A stretch of DNA of 64,000 nucleotides from CAZGKW01 sp964526295 (GCA_964526295.1 CAZGKW010000002.1:123477-187476); one strand, 5' to 3'. Shown: positions 1 through 8,202, counted from the stretch's first letter. Translations and numbers: made by a program. The notes: a model not told the origin generated them from the sequence alone.

Positions 1-1
1 G

Positions 2-787
2 GGCGCGGTCGACACGGGCAAGACGACGCTGGTCCGCTCGCTGGCGTCGTCGCTGGCCGACGAGGGGCCGATGTACGTGGCCGACGCGGACCCGGGCCAG
101 GCCTGGCTCGGCCCGCCGACGACACTGGGCCGGGCCCGCCTCGGCCCGCGGCGAAGAGGGCGCGGACGCCTCCGGCCCGACAGGCTCTTCTTCGTCGGCG
201 GGACGTCGCCGGCGGCCGGACCGGACCTCTGGGTCCGCTCGCTTGTGCGGCTGGCGACCGAAGGGACCGAGCCGCAGACGCGAATGCTGGTCGACACGCC
301 GGGCCTGGTGACGGGACCGCTGGCGGAGCGGCTGTGGGCGAGGGTGGCCCAACGGACGCGGTTCGTCCGTATCGTGGCCCTCCAGCGGGAGTGGGAGCTG
401 GAGCCGATCCTCCTGGGGTTCCGCAAGGCCGAGACGGTCGTCATTCCTCGCCGGCCCGCCCCGGCCGCGCGGTCTCGCAACCTCGAGGAGCGGGCCACGT
501 TCCGCCAGATGGCTTACGCCCGGTACTTCCGCCCGTGTCGGCTCCGCTACGGCCGGCGGGAACGGCTGAAGGTCCGGGCGGCGACTCGCGAGGGCAAGGC
601 CCTGACCAGGGACCGGCTGGTCGGCTTGGCGAGCGGCCGGCAGGACCTGGGCCTCGGCGTTGTCCGGGCGCTCGGCCGGCGGCGGCTCGGCTTCGTCACG
701 CCCCTGGTGTCGATGGCCCAAGTGGACACGATCCGGGTGGGGAACCTGCGGGTCGACCCGGAGACGGGCCGCGAGACGTACGAGTGA
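2..787 (+). CDS. Clp1/Grc3-type polynucleotide 5'-hydroxyl kinase, 5' end outside the window
   Basis: The reading frame is open from base 2, so the gene begins upstream; 261 residues are visible. The first residues form a Walker A loop, GAVDTGKTTL, followed about 20 residues later by DADPGQAWLGPPTTLG, the 'D-x-DPGQ...P..LG' signature of the Clp1_P domain. A VDTPGLV motif comes near residue 100, and the C-terminal part (LVGLAS...GLGVV...VSMAQVDTIRVGNLRV) matches the layout of archaeal Clp1 and Nol9/Grc3 C-terminal domains. Members of the family phosphorylate 5'-OH RNA or DNA ends with ATP in tRNA or rRNA processing. Its role in this bacterium is inferred only. It could also serve in RNA repair. 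The gene ends 121 bases before the ACT gene. Confidence 0.75.
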   Translation, partial: GAVDTGKTTLVRSLASSLADEGPMYVADADPGQAWLGPPTTLGRARLGPRRRGRGRLRPDRLFFVGGTSPAAGPDLWVRSLVRLATEGTEPQTRMLVDTPGLVTGPLAERLWARVAQRTRFVRIVALQREWELEPILLGFRKAETVVIPRRPAPAARSRNLEERATFRQMAYARYFRPCRLRYGRRERLKVRAATREGKALTRDRLVGLASGRQDLGLGVVRALGRRRLGFVTPLVSMAQVDTIRVGNLRVDPETGRETYE

Positions 788-838
788 CCCGTCTCTTCGC
801 ACCCGAGTCCGCCCCGGTCGCTTCGGGCTCCGATGGGG

Positions 839-867
839 GCGACAGGCCGCCCTCGGCGCGGTACAAT
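839..867 (+). promoter_or_regulatory. possible sigma70-type promoter for the ACT operon
   Basis: A GCGACA -35-like box (839-844), a 17-base spacer and a TACAAT -10 box (862-867) lie 41 bases before the ACT gene start, in the gap after the kinase gene. Only the -10 is a good match. Confidence 0.4.
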
Positions 868-908
868 AGGCTGAACCGAAACGAACGCGCTGCTTTTGGA
901 GGGGCCCG

Positions 909-1301
909 ATGGAGAAGACGACCCAGCTCAGCGTGACCATGGAGAACCAGCCGGGCCAGCTCGCCCGGCTCTGCCGGGCGCTCGCCCACGCGAGCGTCAA
1001 CGTCCGCGGCGTCACCGTCTGCGAGGCGTCGGACATGTCGACGATCCGCGTCGTCGTCAGCGACCCGGACGCGGCCATGCGGGCCCTGCGGGAGGCCGGC
1101 ATCCCGTACCTGCCCCAGGAGGTCCTGATCGTCGAGCTGAACGACGAGCCGGGGGCCCTCGAGCGGCTGGCCATGCGGCTCGGGGACTGCCGAATCAACA
1201 TCCAGTACATCTACGGCACGGGCGATGCCGGGAAGGGCTCGGGCATCCTGGTCCTTCGGACCGAGGACTCCGACGCCGCCCGTCAGTGCCTGGTGCCGTG
1301 A
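909..1301 (+). CDS. tandem ACT-domain protein
   Basis: This 130-residue protein consists of two ACT modules, roughly residues 5-65 (QLSVTMENQPGQLARLCRAL...) and 70-128 (VLIVELNDEPGALERLAMRL...). Each keeps the 'N/D-x-PG-x-L' turn where ACT domains bind amino acids. No catalytic domain is attached, so it is probably a small-molecule sensor or regulator. The ATG at 909 follows a GGAGGGG ribosome binding site at 898-904. Its stop codon overlaps the GTG start of the next gene (GTGA), which indicates translational coupling. Stand-alone double-ACT proteins of this type are common in bacteria and their ligands are usually unknown. Confidence 0.8.
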   Translation: MEKTTQLSVTMENQPGQLARLCRALAHASVNVRGVTVCEASDMSTIRVVVSDPDAAMRALREAGIPYLPQEVLIVELNDEPGALERLAMRLGDCRINIQYIYGTGDAGKGSGILVLRTEDSDAARQCLVP

Positions 1302-2344
1302 GCGCCTCCTCCGGCAGCGCGGTCCCCGCGGGGCAGGGAGGCGGGGCAACGCCGGGCAAGTGGCCCGCGTCCGACCTTGCCCGGCTACTCGACGCCTACG
1401 GGGCCTCCGAGGCCGCCGACGTCCTCCTCGGCCCGGCCGTTGGCGAGGACGCGGCCGTCGTCCGGGTGGGCGGCGAGCGGCTCGTCGTCGCGTCCGACCC
1501 CATCACATTGACCGGCTCGGAAGTCGGGTACTGGTCGGTCATCGTCAACTCAAACGACGTGGCGGCGACGGGGGCCGACCCGCGTTTCTTCGTCGCGACG
1601 GCGCTCCTGCCGGTCGGCGTAGGCCGGGAAGCGGTCGAGGCGGTCTTCGCCGGCGTCGCCGACGCGTGCCGCAGCGTCGGGGCCGTCCTCGTCGGCGGAC
1701 ACACCGAACGGACCGCGGCCGTCAGCTCGCCGGTCGTGGTCGGTACGATGCTGGGGCTCCTCGGCAGGCGTGAGCCGCTGGCCTCCGGCGGCGCCCGTCC
1801 GGGCGACCGGGTGGTCCTGACGAAGGGGGCGGCCATCGAGGCGACTGCCATTCTGGCCCGAGAGCGCGGCGATCGTCTGAGCGGCCAAGTCGATCCGGCG
1901 ATCCTCAAGCGGGCCGCCGACTTCCTCGCCGACCCCGGGATCAGCATCCTGGCCGAAGCCCGGATCGCACGCGACTCGGGCGCCCGGGCCATGCACGACG
2001 TAACCGAGGGCGGCGTGGTGACGGGCCTGTGGGAGATGGCCGAGGCGGCCGGCCTCGGGATCGAGGTCGACGCCGGTGCCGTGCCGGTTGCCGCCGAGAC
2101 GCGGGCCCTCTGTGAAGCCGTGGGCATCGATCCGCTGGAAGCGATCGGCTCGGGGGCCCTGCTCGTCGCCGCCTCGCCGGAGGACGCCGAGAAAATCCGG
2201 GCGGCGATCGAGGCGGCGGGCATCCGCGCGGCCGTGGTCGGCGAGTTCCTCGGGGCGGGCGCCGCCAGGCGGCTCGTGCGAGGCGGCCGGACCGAGCCGC
2301 TCATCCCGCCCGACGTCGACGCTCTCGCGACGTTTTTCGCATGA
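1298..2344 (+). CDS. AIR synthase-related / HypE-like protein
   Basis: The 348-residue protein has the PurM/HypE/SelD/ThiL fold layout. An N-terminal half carries VGEDAAVV and VNSNDVAATGADP (the ATP-binding 'ND-x-A..GA.P' motif), followed by VGGHTE. A C-terminal half carries HDVTEGGV. These enzymes use ATP to activate a carbonyl or carboxyl oxygen. True HypE ends with a conserved cysteine that carries the thiocarbamoyl group; this protein ends DALATFFA with no cysteine, and no hydrogenase genes are near, so hydrogenase maturation is unlikely. The GTG start at 1298 overlaps the ACT stop, and the last codons overlap ATG 2341. The substrate is unknown; the linked ACT protein hints at control by an amino acid. 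Confidence 0.75.
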   Translation: MSASSGSAVPAGQGGGATPGKWPASDLARLLDAYGASEAADVLLGPAVGEDAAVVRVGGERLVVASDPITLTGSEVGYWSVIVNSNDVAATGADPRFFVATALLPVGVGREAVEAVFAGVADACRSVGAVLVGGHTERTAAVSSPVVVGTMLGLLGRREPLASGGARPGDRVVLTKGAAIEATAILARERGDRLSGQVDPAILKRAADFLADPGISILAEARIARDSGARAMHDVTEGGVVTGLWEMAEAAGLGIEVDAGAVPVAAETRALCEAVGIDPLEAIGSGALLVAASPEDAEKIRAAIEAAGIRAAVVGEFLGAGAARRLVRGGRTEPLIPPDVDALATFFA

Positions 2345-2400
2345 GCCCGGCCGGTCCGTTCGCCCGCCCCACGGGTCGGCGGCGGCACGAGAGAGCAGCG

Positions 2401-3528
2401 ATGGCGAGGCGACACCGGTTCCGGTGGCTGGTCGGATGCGGGACGGCCTTGGCGCTGCTGTCGGCCGCCGCGTGCATCGGCATCGCGCCGCAGTCGTTCC
2501 GCCGGGTCAAGGAGCCCAGGGAGGGGCGCCCCATGAACCGCCGGGTCGCGATCGTCTTCTCGGAGCGATACCAGATCGACCTGCCAGGCGCCCAGTGGGT
2601 CCACGTCTTCGACACCCGCAAGTATGCCCGCATCTTCCTGAAACTGAACGCCGAGGGATACCTGCGGCCCGAGGACGCTTTCGTACCGGCCGAGGCGACG
2701 CGAGAGGAGATTCTCAGGGCCCACACGCCGGCGCACCTCGAAGCGCTCGGCGACCCGGGTCGTGTGGCCGTCTACATGGAGGCGCCGATCGTCTCGGCCC
2801 TGCCCGCCGGCCTGGTCGACCGGCACATCCTCCGGCCGCACCGTTACTCGAGCGCCGGCACGAAGCTCGCTGGCCGGCTGGCCCTGGAGCACGGCATCGC
2901 GATCAACCTCGGGGGCGGGTACCACCACGCGATGCCGGACCGCGGCGGCGGCTTCTGCGTCTACAACGATCTCGCCATGGCCGTCCGGACGCTCCAGGCC
3001 GAAGGGCGGATCCGCCGGGCCCTCATCGTCGACCTCGACGTCCACCAGGGCAACGGGACCGCTGTCTGCTTCCAGGGCGACGACGACGTCTTCACCTTCT
3101 CGATGCACCAAGGCGACATCTACCCCGTTCCGAAGGCCGAGAGCGACCTCGACATCGAGTTACCGGCCGGAACCGGAGATGCGGCCTACCTGGCGATTCT
3201 GGACGAGAACCTGCCGGTGCTCTTCGAGCGTGCCCGGCCGGAGATCGTGTTCCTCCAGGCGGGCTGCGACGCCGTGGCGGGCGATCCGCTGGCCGGGCTG
3301 GCGATGGGGCCCGACGGGATCGTCCGACGCGACGCCCGGGTCGTCGACGCGTGTGTCGAGCGCGGCGTGCCGGTGGTCATGACGCTTGGGGGCGGGTACA
3401 CGAAGGACTCGTGGGCCATCCAGTACGACAGCGTGGTGCGGACGATCCGGACGTACGGCCTGGCGACGGGGGGGCCGCCCCACCCGCCGCGCGACCCCAC
3501 GGCAAAGGAACGGCTCTACACGAAGTAG
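2401..3528 (+). CDS. histone deacetylase / acetoin-utilisation (AcuC) family deacetylase, possible lipoprotein
   Basis: The deacetylase core begins near MNRRVAIVFSERYQID. It has GGGYHHAMPDRGGGFCVYND (tandem active-site histidines), LIVDLDVHQGNG (zinc-binding Asp and His) and AGCDAVAGDPL (second zinc Asp), so it should be catalytically competent on acetyl-lysine, acetyl-polyamine or a similar amide. Three starts are possible. ATG 2341 overlaps the upstream stop as ATGA. ATG 2401, chosen here, opens a lipoprotein-like signal (ALALLSAAAC). ATG 2533 has the strongest Shine-Dalgarno (GGGAGGGG) and would give a cytoplasmic enzyme without a leader. Location is therefore unresolved. It is the last gene of the ACT/HypE-like operon. 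Confidence 0.75.
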   Translation: MARRHRFRWLVGCGTALALLSAAACIGIAPQSFRRVKEPREGRPMNRRVAIVFSERYQIDLPGAQWVHVFDTRKYARIFLKLNAEGYLRPEDAFVPAEATREEILRAHTPAHLEALGDPGRVAVYMEAPIVSALPAGLVDRHILRPHRYSSAGTKLAGRLALEHGIAINLGGGYHHAMPDRGGGFCVYNDLAMAVRTLQAEGRIRRALIVDLDVHQGNGTAVCFQGDDDVFTFSMHQGDIYPVPKAESDLDIELPAGTGDAAYLAILDENLPVLFERARPEIVFLQAGCDAVAGDPLAGLAMGPDGIVRRDARVVDACVERGVPVVMTLGGGYTKDSWAIQYDSVVRTIRTYGLATGGPPHPPRDPTAKERLYTK

Positions 3529-3568
3529 CTGCGAGACGGCCGGCGGCTGAGAGACGGCCGCTCCGGGA

Positions 3569-4927
3569 CTACCCGTCGCCGCCGTGCTCGTCCTCGTCGC
3601 GGCCGGACCGCCGGGGCCGGTCTTCGTCATCTTCGCGGTCGTCGCGAGGTCTGCGGCGGGTCTCGCCTTCTCCCTCCTCGCGGTCGTAGCCGGTCCGGAC
3701 CTGGACGATCGAGGTGCCGTCGACGGTGAGGCGAACGAGCGGCCGCTCGCCCGGCCGGACCTGCTCCAGCGACCCCGGCCGACCGCCCACCGTGACCGTC
3801 GCCCACGGGACCACCGGAAAGACGACGTCGCGTCGGCCTTCGCCTTCCTCCCCTTCACCGCCCCGCTCGCCGACGGTCAGCGTCAGCGTGCCGGCCGCCG
3901 CATCGACGGACCGGACCGTGCCGGCCATCGTCCGTCCGGCGGCCTCGGCCCCGACGATCTTCTCGCCCGCCGCGTCGAGATGCAGCAGGACCGGCCTGCC
4001 CGTCGGCAGGTCCTCCGGGGACGCGGGCCGGTCGTCGACGCGAATGTCGGCGTCCGGGGCGACAAAGAAGGTAAGCGTCCTGGGCGGCTCGTCGCCGAAC
4101 CGGGCGGTCACGCTCCGCATCCGCGGGTCGACCGCCAGCACGCGTGCCCGGAGGGTCCGCCCGCGGCCCGGATCGATCTCCTTGCCGCGGACGAGACAGC
4201 TCTGGCCGGCGGCCAGGACCCGGCTCCGGCCGTTGACGTCCACCCGGACCGAACCCGCGTCGACACCCACGGCCAAGGCGGGTTGGCCGCGGTCGAGGAG
4301 CCGGGCGGCGAACTCCGTCCCCAGGGCCGTGACCCGCCCGGCGGGCGTCTCGACGCGGAACGCCCCGCCAGCGTGGGCCACGGTGAACCGGCCGCCGCCG
4401 GAGGCCAGCCGCACGACCTGCCTCGCCTCGCCCGGGCGGTGCGTGAAGATCGCTTCGCTGTCGGGGTCGAGCACGACGCGGCTGCCGTCGGCCAGGATGA
4501 GCACGGCCGCTTCCTGGCCCACGACGCGGACCGGCCGATCCTCGTCCACCCGCCTGACGGCCTGCCCGTCGATCAGGATACGGCCCTGGACGACCTGGGG
4601 CCCGCCCGGGAGGCCCGACGGCCGGGCCAGACCCAGGTAGAGCGCCACCGCCACGCCCGCCGCCAGGACCAGAGCGGCGGCGGCCGACAGCCATCGCGCC
4701 CCGCCGCGCCAAGACGGCTGCGACTTCGCCATCCGCAGGACCCGTTCGACGGACTCCTGCGGGGAGGACGCCCGGTACAGGTGGGCCTCCATCATGGCCC
4801 GCTCGACGAAGCGGTGGCGTGCCGCGGCGTCGGCGTGGAGGGCCTGGGTCAGCTCGGCCCGCTCGGCGTCACGGGCCTCGCCCAGGACATAGGCGTCGAT
4901 CAGATGGTCGAGCCGTTCGGAGTCCAT
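3569..4927 (-). CDS. FecR-like transmembrane regulator with acidic tail
   Basis: The 452-residue protein begins with a short cytoplasmic region rich in the residues typical of FecR/anti-sigma N termini (about 1-75). One transmembrane segment follows at about 80-100, then a FecR-type periplasmic domain with PVRVVGQEAAVLILADGS, FTVAHAGGAFRVETPAGRVTALGTEF and VDAGSVRVDVNGRSRVLAAGQ. Two further beta-rich modules and a strongly charged Arg/Asp/Glu tail complete it. The ATG at 4927 lies inside the last 28 bases of the sigma factor gene, which implies coupled translation and joint function. FecR proteins hold or activate a partner ECF sigma factor in response to an outer-membrane or surface signal. 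The charged tail echoes that of the secreted protein encoded at the head of the operon. Confidence 0.8.
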   Translation of the reverse strand: MDSERLDHLIDAYVLGEARDAERAELTQALHADAAARHRFVERAMMEAHLYRASSPQESVERVLRMAKSQPSWRGGARWLSAAAALVLAAGVAVALYLGLARPSGLPGGPQVVQGRILIDGQAVRRVDEDRPVRVVGQEAAVLILADGSRVVLDPDSEAIFTHRPGEARQVVRLASGGGRFTVAHAGGAFRVETPAGRVTALGTEFAARLLDRGQPALAVGVDAGSVRVDVNGRSRVLAAGQSCLVRGKEIDPGRGRTLRARVLAVDPRMRSVTARFGDEPPRTLTFFVAPDADIRVDDRPASPEDLPTGRPVLLHLDAAGEKIVGAEAAGRTMAGTVRSVDAAAGTLTLTVGERGGEGEEGEGRRDVVFPVVPWATVTVGGRPGSLEQVRPGERPLVRLTVDGTSIVQVRTGYDREEGEGETRRRPRDDREDDEDRPRRSGRDEDEHGGDG

Positions 4928-5460
4928 ATCGCTGCCGATTCCCACTGCCGGGTCTTCGTCGCGACGCAGTCGGCCAGGGCCCGCCGGGCCTTCGAAAGGG
5001 CCACCTTGACGGAGTTTTCCTTCCAGCCGACCTCGGCCGCTATGTCTCGCAAGGCCAGGCGCCGCTGGTACCGAAGGTCCACGATCCGGCGGGCCTGGTG
5101 GCCGAGGTTTTGGAGGCACTGGCGAAGGGCCTTGAGGCGGTGGTGGCTCGTCTCGACCCCCGGCTCGTTCTCGTCAAACGCTCGGGCGACGACGTCCACC
5201 ATGTCGTCGAACGTCCGCGCGACTTCACTGCGGCGGGCCTGCCGCCTGAAATGGTCCGCGATTCGATGCCGGGCGATCGTCCTGGCCCACGGCATGAAGT
5301 CTCTCGGGCGCGTGTCCTTCTCGGCCTCGGCCAGGATGGCGACGGCGGTCTCCTGGAACAGCTCCTCGGCCAGGTCGTAGTCCCGGACGAGGGCCAGGAT
5401 GAAGCCCATCAGGACGTCGCGGCCGGCAAGGAGCTGCTTGACCAGTTGCGACTCGATCAC
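4900..5460 (-). CDS. ECF sigma factor, Rhodopirellula/Verrucomicrobium type
   Basis: This 186-residue protein has sigma region 2 (ILALVRDYDLAEELFQETAV, then FMPWARTIARHRIADHFRRQ) and region 4 (LRYQRRLALRDIAAEVGWKENSVKVALSKARRAL, a helix-turn-helix). The layout, with 'F..WA..IA...' and a C-terminal 'R..L..CV', matches the ECF subfamily frequent in Planctomycetota and Verrucomicrobia. It directs RNA polymerase to an unknown regulon. It is encoded 24 bases after the acidic secreted protein and overlaps the FecR gene by 28 bases, so the three genes form one minus-strand operon. Confidence 0.88.
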   Translation of the reverse strand: MIESQLVKQLLAGRDVLMGFILALVRDYDLAEELFQETAVAILAEAEKDTRPRDFMPWARTIARHRIADHFRRQARRSEVARTFDDMVDVVARAFDENEPGVETSHHRLKALRQCLQNLGHQARRIVDLRYQRRLALRDIAAEVGWKENSVKVALSKARRALADCVATKTRQWESAAIWTPNGSTI

Positions 5461-5484
5461 GGGCGACGCCTCGACTGCCGCGGG

Positions 5485-6195
5485 CTACTGGCTTTCGGAA
5501 GACTTGGTCGAGCCCGCGTCGGGCTTGCCGAGGAGCCAGTTGATCTCGTCGTCGGTCAGTCCGCCTTCGGCGCCGCCGCCTTCGCGGGATCGATCGCGTT
5601 CGCGTCGGCCCCCTTCGCCTTCGTCATCTTCCTCGTCGTCATCGTCGCCGCCACCGCGCCAGCGGTCGCCTTCGTCCTCGTCCTCCTCGTCGTCATCGTC
5701 GCCGCGGCGTCGTTCGCCTTCGCCCTCTCCGCGGGCCATCCGGGCGAGCCTCTGCTCCTGCGTCCGCTTCATCCGGGTCAGGCGGGTCTGCACCTCTTTG
5801 ACCATGTCGCCGACAAGCTCGTTGAGGTCCTTGTCGGCCTTGACGGCGTCCAGGGCGGCCAGTCGCTGGAGGAGCTGAAGCCGGTTCTCGGCGCGTTCGA
5901 TCTCGCGTGCGAGCTCGGACCTGGCTTCGGTCTGGCGGCGGGGCGTCTCTCCGCCTTCCTCGCCGGCTCCCTCGCGGACCCGTCGGCCGCCTTCTTCGCC
6001 TCCCTCTTCACGGGCACGGCGGCGGCCTTCCTCGCCGCCTCCCTCGCGGACCCGTCGGCCGCCTTCTTCGCCTCCCTCTTCACGGGCACGGACGCGGCCC
6101 CCTTCGCCGCCTTCGAAGTCATCGTCGGCCAGGGCCGCACCGGCCGCAAGGCCGATCAGCGCGAGCGCCGTCAACCCGAGGACCAGTCGTCTCAT
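5485..6195 (-). CDS. secreted low-complexity acidic/basic repeat protein
   Basis: ATG 6195 follows an AAGGAGGG ribosome binding site. The 236-residue product opens with a signal peptide (MRRLVLGLTALALIGLAAGAALA) and then a Glu/Gly/Arg repeat region built on EEGGRRVREG-type units. A predicted helical, coiled-coil-like stretch follows (SELAREIERAENRLQLLQRL to RMKRTQEQRLARMARGE), then an Asp/Glu-rich tail. No enzymatic motif is visible. It heads the ECF sigma/FecR operon, so it may be the exported signal, a surface component or the main target of that regulatory pair. Function is otherwise unknown. A 72-bp tandem repeat lies inside it. Confidence 0.7.
   Translation of the reverse strand: MRRLVLGLTALALIGLAAGAALADDDFEGGEGGRVRAREEGGEEGGRRVREGGGEEGRRRAREEGGEEGGRRVREGAGEEGGETPRRQTEARSELAREIERAENRLQLLQRLAALDAVKADKDLNELVGDMVKEVQTRLTRMKRTQEQRLARMARGEGEGERRRGDDDDEEDEDEGDRWRGGGDDDDEEDDEGEGGRRERDRSREGGGAEGGLTDDEINWLLGKPDAGSTKSSESQ
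5967..6110. repeat. 72-bp tandem repeat, two copies, inside the acidic protein gene
   Basis: The 53 bases starting at 5967 recur exactly at 6039, giving a 72-bp (24-codon) period; the rest of each unit is diverged. The repeat keeps the reading frame and encodes the Glu/Gly/Arg-rich units. Confidence 0.8.
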
Positions 6196-6388
6196 CAGGG
6201 TCCCTCCTTGCCGCTCAGGGCGGCCGCTATAGTTCCTGCAATACACGGCGTCTCACTCTACGAAAGGTTACCACGAAAACCGGCGGGACTCCAGGAGCGG
6301 CCCGGCCGCGACGCGCGGTTTAGGCTTGCTCCGGGGGGACGTCCGGCGGACGATAGGGCGGCAAAGACGCCCGCGAAAGGAGCCCCTC

Positions 6389-7699
6389 ATGCGTTCCGTC
6401 CTCTTGACTCTGGCCCTGGCGGCGGCGCTCGTGCCGGCCGTGGCCGGTGCGGCGACCGACAAGTTCTCCGACGACCCGCTCACGAGCCCCCGGACGGCCT
6501 GGTGGCGGCAGGCGAAGTTCGGCATGTTCATCCACTGGGGCATCTACGCCGTCCCCGCCGGCGAATGGAAGGGGGGGCCCGTCAAGGGGATCGCCGAATG
6601 GATCATGCACAAGGCCCGCATCCCCGTCGAGGAGTACGAGCCGCTGGCCAAACAGTTCAACCCGGTGAAGTTTGACGCCGACGCCTGGGCCGCCCTCGCC
6701 CAGGCGGCGGGCATGAAATACCTCGTCATCACGTCGAAGCACCACGATGGTTTCTCCATGTTCGACTCGGACCGCACGACCTACGACGTCGTCGACGCGA
6801 CGCCCTGGGGCAGGGACCCGATGGCGGCCCTGTCGGAGGCCTGCCGCAAGCGAAACATCAAGTTCTGCTTTTATTACTCGATCATGGACTGGCACCATCC
6901 GGACGAGGACCGGTCACGGCCCGAGCGGTTCCCCGGCTACGAGCGGTACATGCGTGGGCAGGTCCGCGAGCTGATCGAGAAATACGGCCCCTTGGGCATC
7001 CTCTGGTTCGACGGCCAATGGATCCCCCAGTGGAACCAGGAGAAGGGACGCGACCTCTACAACTACGTCCGTGCCCTCCAGCCGAGCATCATCGTCAACG
7101 ACCGCGTTGGCAAGCGGAAGGAAGGCGACGGCGACTACCGCACGCCCGAGCAGAAGATCCCGGCGGCCGCCATGGAAGGCCAGCTCTGGGAGACGTGCAT
7201 GACGATGAACAACACCTGGGGCTATTCGAAGCACGACCAGAACTGGAAGTCGACCGCCGACCTGGTGCGCAAGCTCATCGACATCGCCTCCAAGGGCGGG
7301 AACTTCCTCCTGAACGTCGGCCCGACCGCCGAGGGGGTGATTCCCGAGGCGAGCGTCGTCCGCCTGAAGGAGATGGGGGCCTGGATGAGCAAGAACGGCG
7401 AGGCGATCTACGGCACGACGCGCAGTCCGTTCGCGCAGTATTCGTTCAACGGCCGCTGCACCACGAAGGGCGACACGCTGTACGTCCACGTCTTCGAGTG
7501 GCCCCGGGAGGGGACGGTCGAGGTCCGCGGGCTTAAGGGCGAGGTCGCCGGCGTGCGGGCCCTCGACCCGGCCGTCGGTTTCCCCGGCCATACGAGCACG
7601 CTGGCCGGCGACGGAACGGTGCTGAACCTGTCGCGTCCGGCCCGGCCGGACCCGTACGCGACAGTCATCGCGGTCCAACTGAAGCCGCCGGGCCGATGA
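6389..7699 (+). CDS. alpha-L-fucosidase, GH29, Sec-exported
   Basis: The 436-residue enzyme starts at ATG 6389, after a GAAAGGAG site, with a signal peptide (MRSVLLTLALAAALVPAVAGAA). The GH29 core is clear: WWRQAKFGMFIHWGIY, ITSKHHDGFSMFDS, FYYSIMDWHHP, and LWFDGQW, whose Asp (about residue 208) is in the position of the catalytic nucleophile. GGNFLLNVGPTAEG follows, and a short C-terminal beta domain completes it. It should remove terminal alpha-L-fucose from polysaccharides such as fucoidan or from glycoproteins, outside the cytoplasm. It stands alone on the plus strand after the divergent sigma/FecR operon. A second GH29 gene occurs at 49.3 kb. Confidence 0.9.
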   Translation: MRSVLLTLALAAALVPAVAGAATDKFSDDPLTSPRTAWWRQAKFGMFIHWGIYAVPAGEWKGGPVKGIAEWIMHKARIPVEEYEPLAKQFNPVKFDADAWAALAQAAGMKYLVITSKHHDGFSMFDSDRTTYDVVDATPWGRDPMAALSEACRKRNIKFCFYYSIMDWHHPDEDRSRPERFPGYERYMRGQVRELIEKYGPLGILWFDGQWIPQWNQEKGRDLYNYVRALQPSIIVNDRVGKRKEGDGDYRTPEQKIPAAAMEGQLWETCMTMNNTWGYSKHDQNWKSTADLVRKLIDIASKGGNFLLNVGPTAEGVIPEASVVRLKEMGAWMSKNGEAIYGTTRSPFAQYSFNGRCTTKGDTLYVHVFEWPREGTVEVRGLKGEVAGVRALDPAVGFPGHTSTLAGDGTVLNLSRPARPDPYATVIAVQLKPPGR

Positions 7700-7750
7700 C
7701 ATCTCCGAGGGAGTGTTGGCAGTCAAGCGTGAGTGCATACACTTGTGCGC

Positions 7751-8005
7751 ATGGTCGAGTATACGCTGGCGGGTCACGCACGGACGGTCCTGAGTGAGCG
7801 GCAGATCGAGCAGGGATGGCCCGAACTGGCCCTCGCGGAGGCGGCCGCCGTGGAGCCTGACCCAACCGACGCGGAGCTCGAACATCGCCTTCGTCGGATT
7901 GCTGAGTGCGGCAAACGCGTTCTCCGGGTCATCGTAAACACAGCCGTCGAGCCGGTCCGGGTCGTAACGGTCTACTTCGACCGGCGTGCGAAGGACAAGC
8001 CATGA
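7751..8005 (+). CDS. DUF4258 small protein
   Basis: An 84-residue protein with the DUF4258 pattern (YTLAGHARTVLSERQI..., ending in a strand-rich VLRVIVNTAVEPVRVVTVYFDRR). DUF4258 proteins resemble small RelE-fold toxins, but no function is shown here. ATG 7751 is chosen because the family usually begins close to this point; GTG codons at 7733 and 7745 are alternatives. Its stop overlaps the ATG of the DUF2283 gene, so the two are translated together. Confidence 0.7.
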   Translation: MVEYTLAGHARTVLSERQIEQGWPELALAEAAAVEPDPTDAELEHRLRRIAECGKRVLRVIVNTAVEPVRVVTVYFDRRAKDKP

Positions 8006-8202
8006 AGCTTCTGGTGGACAAGGAGGCCGATGCCCTGTATCTGCGCCTCGGCGATTCGAAGATCGTCGAGTCGGAGGAGACCTCGCCCGGGGTGGTTCTG
8101 GACTTCAACGAGGCCAGCCAGGTGCTCGGCGTGGAGAATCGGCACCTGTCGCGTCGCGTGCCGGCCCTGAACCTCGGCCAGCTCGAGTTCCAGGCGGGCT
8201 GA
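8002..8202 (+). CDS. DUF2283 small protein
   Basis: A 66-residue protein with the classic DUF2283 sequence: KLLVDKEADALYLRLGDSKIVESEETSPGVVLDFNEASQVLGVENRHLSRR. The ATG overlaps the upstream stop as ATGA. DUF2283 genes are frequently paired with DUF4258 genes, and the pair behaves in genome context like a toxin-antitoxin or regulatory module. That role is inference. It ends only four bases before the broken SUMF1 fragment. Confidence 0.75.
   Translation: MKLLVDKEADALYLRLGDSKIVESEETSPGVVLDFNEASQVLGVENRHLSRRVPALNLGQLEFQAG

Noticed and set aside
1298..2344. HypE hydrogenase maturation factor
   Set aside because: The C-terminal cysteine is missing and no hydrogenase or hyp genes are near.
5967..6110. 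CRISPR or mobile repeat
   Set aside because: It is a coding tandem duplication of 24 codons with no spacers.
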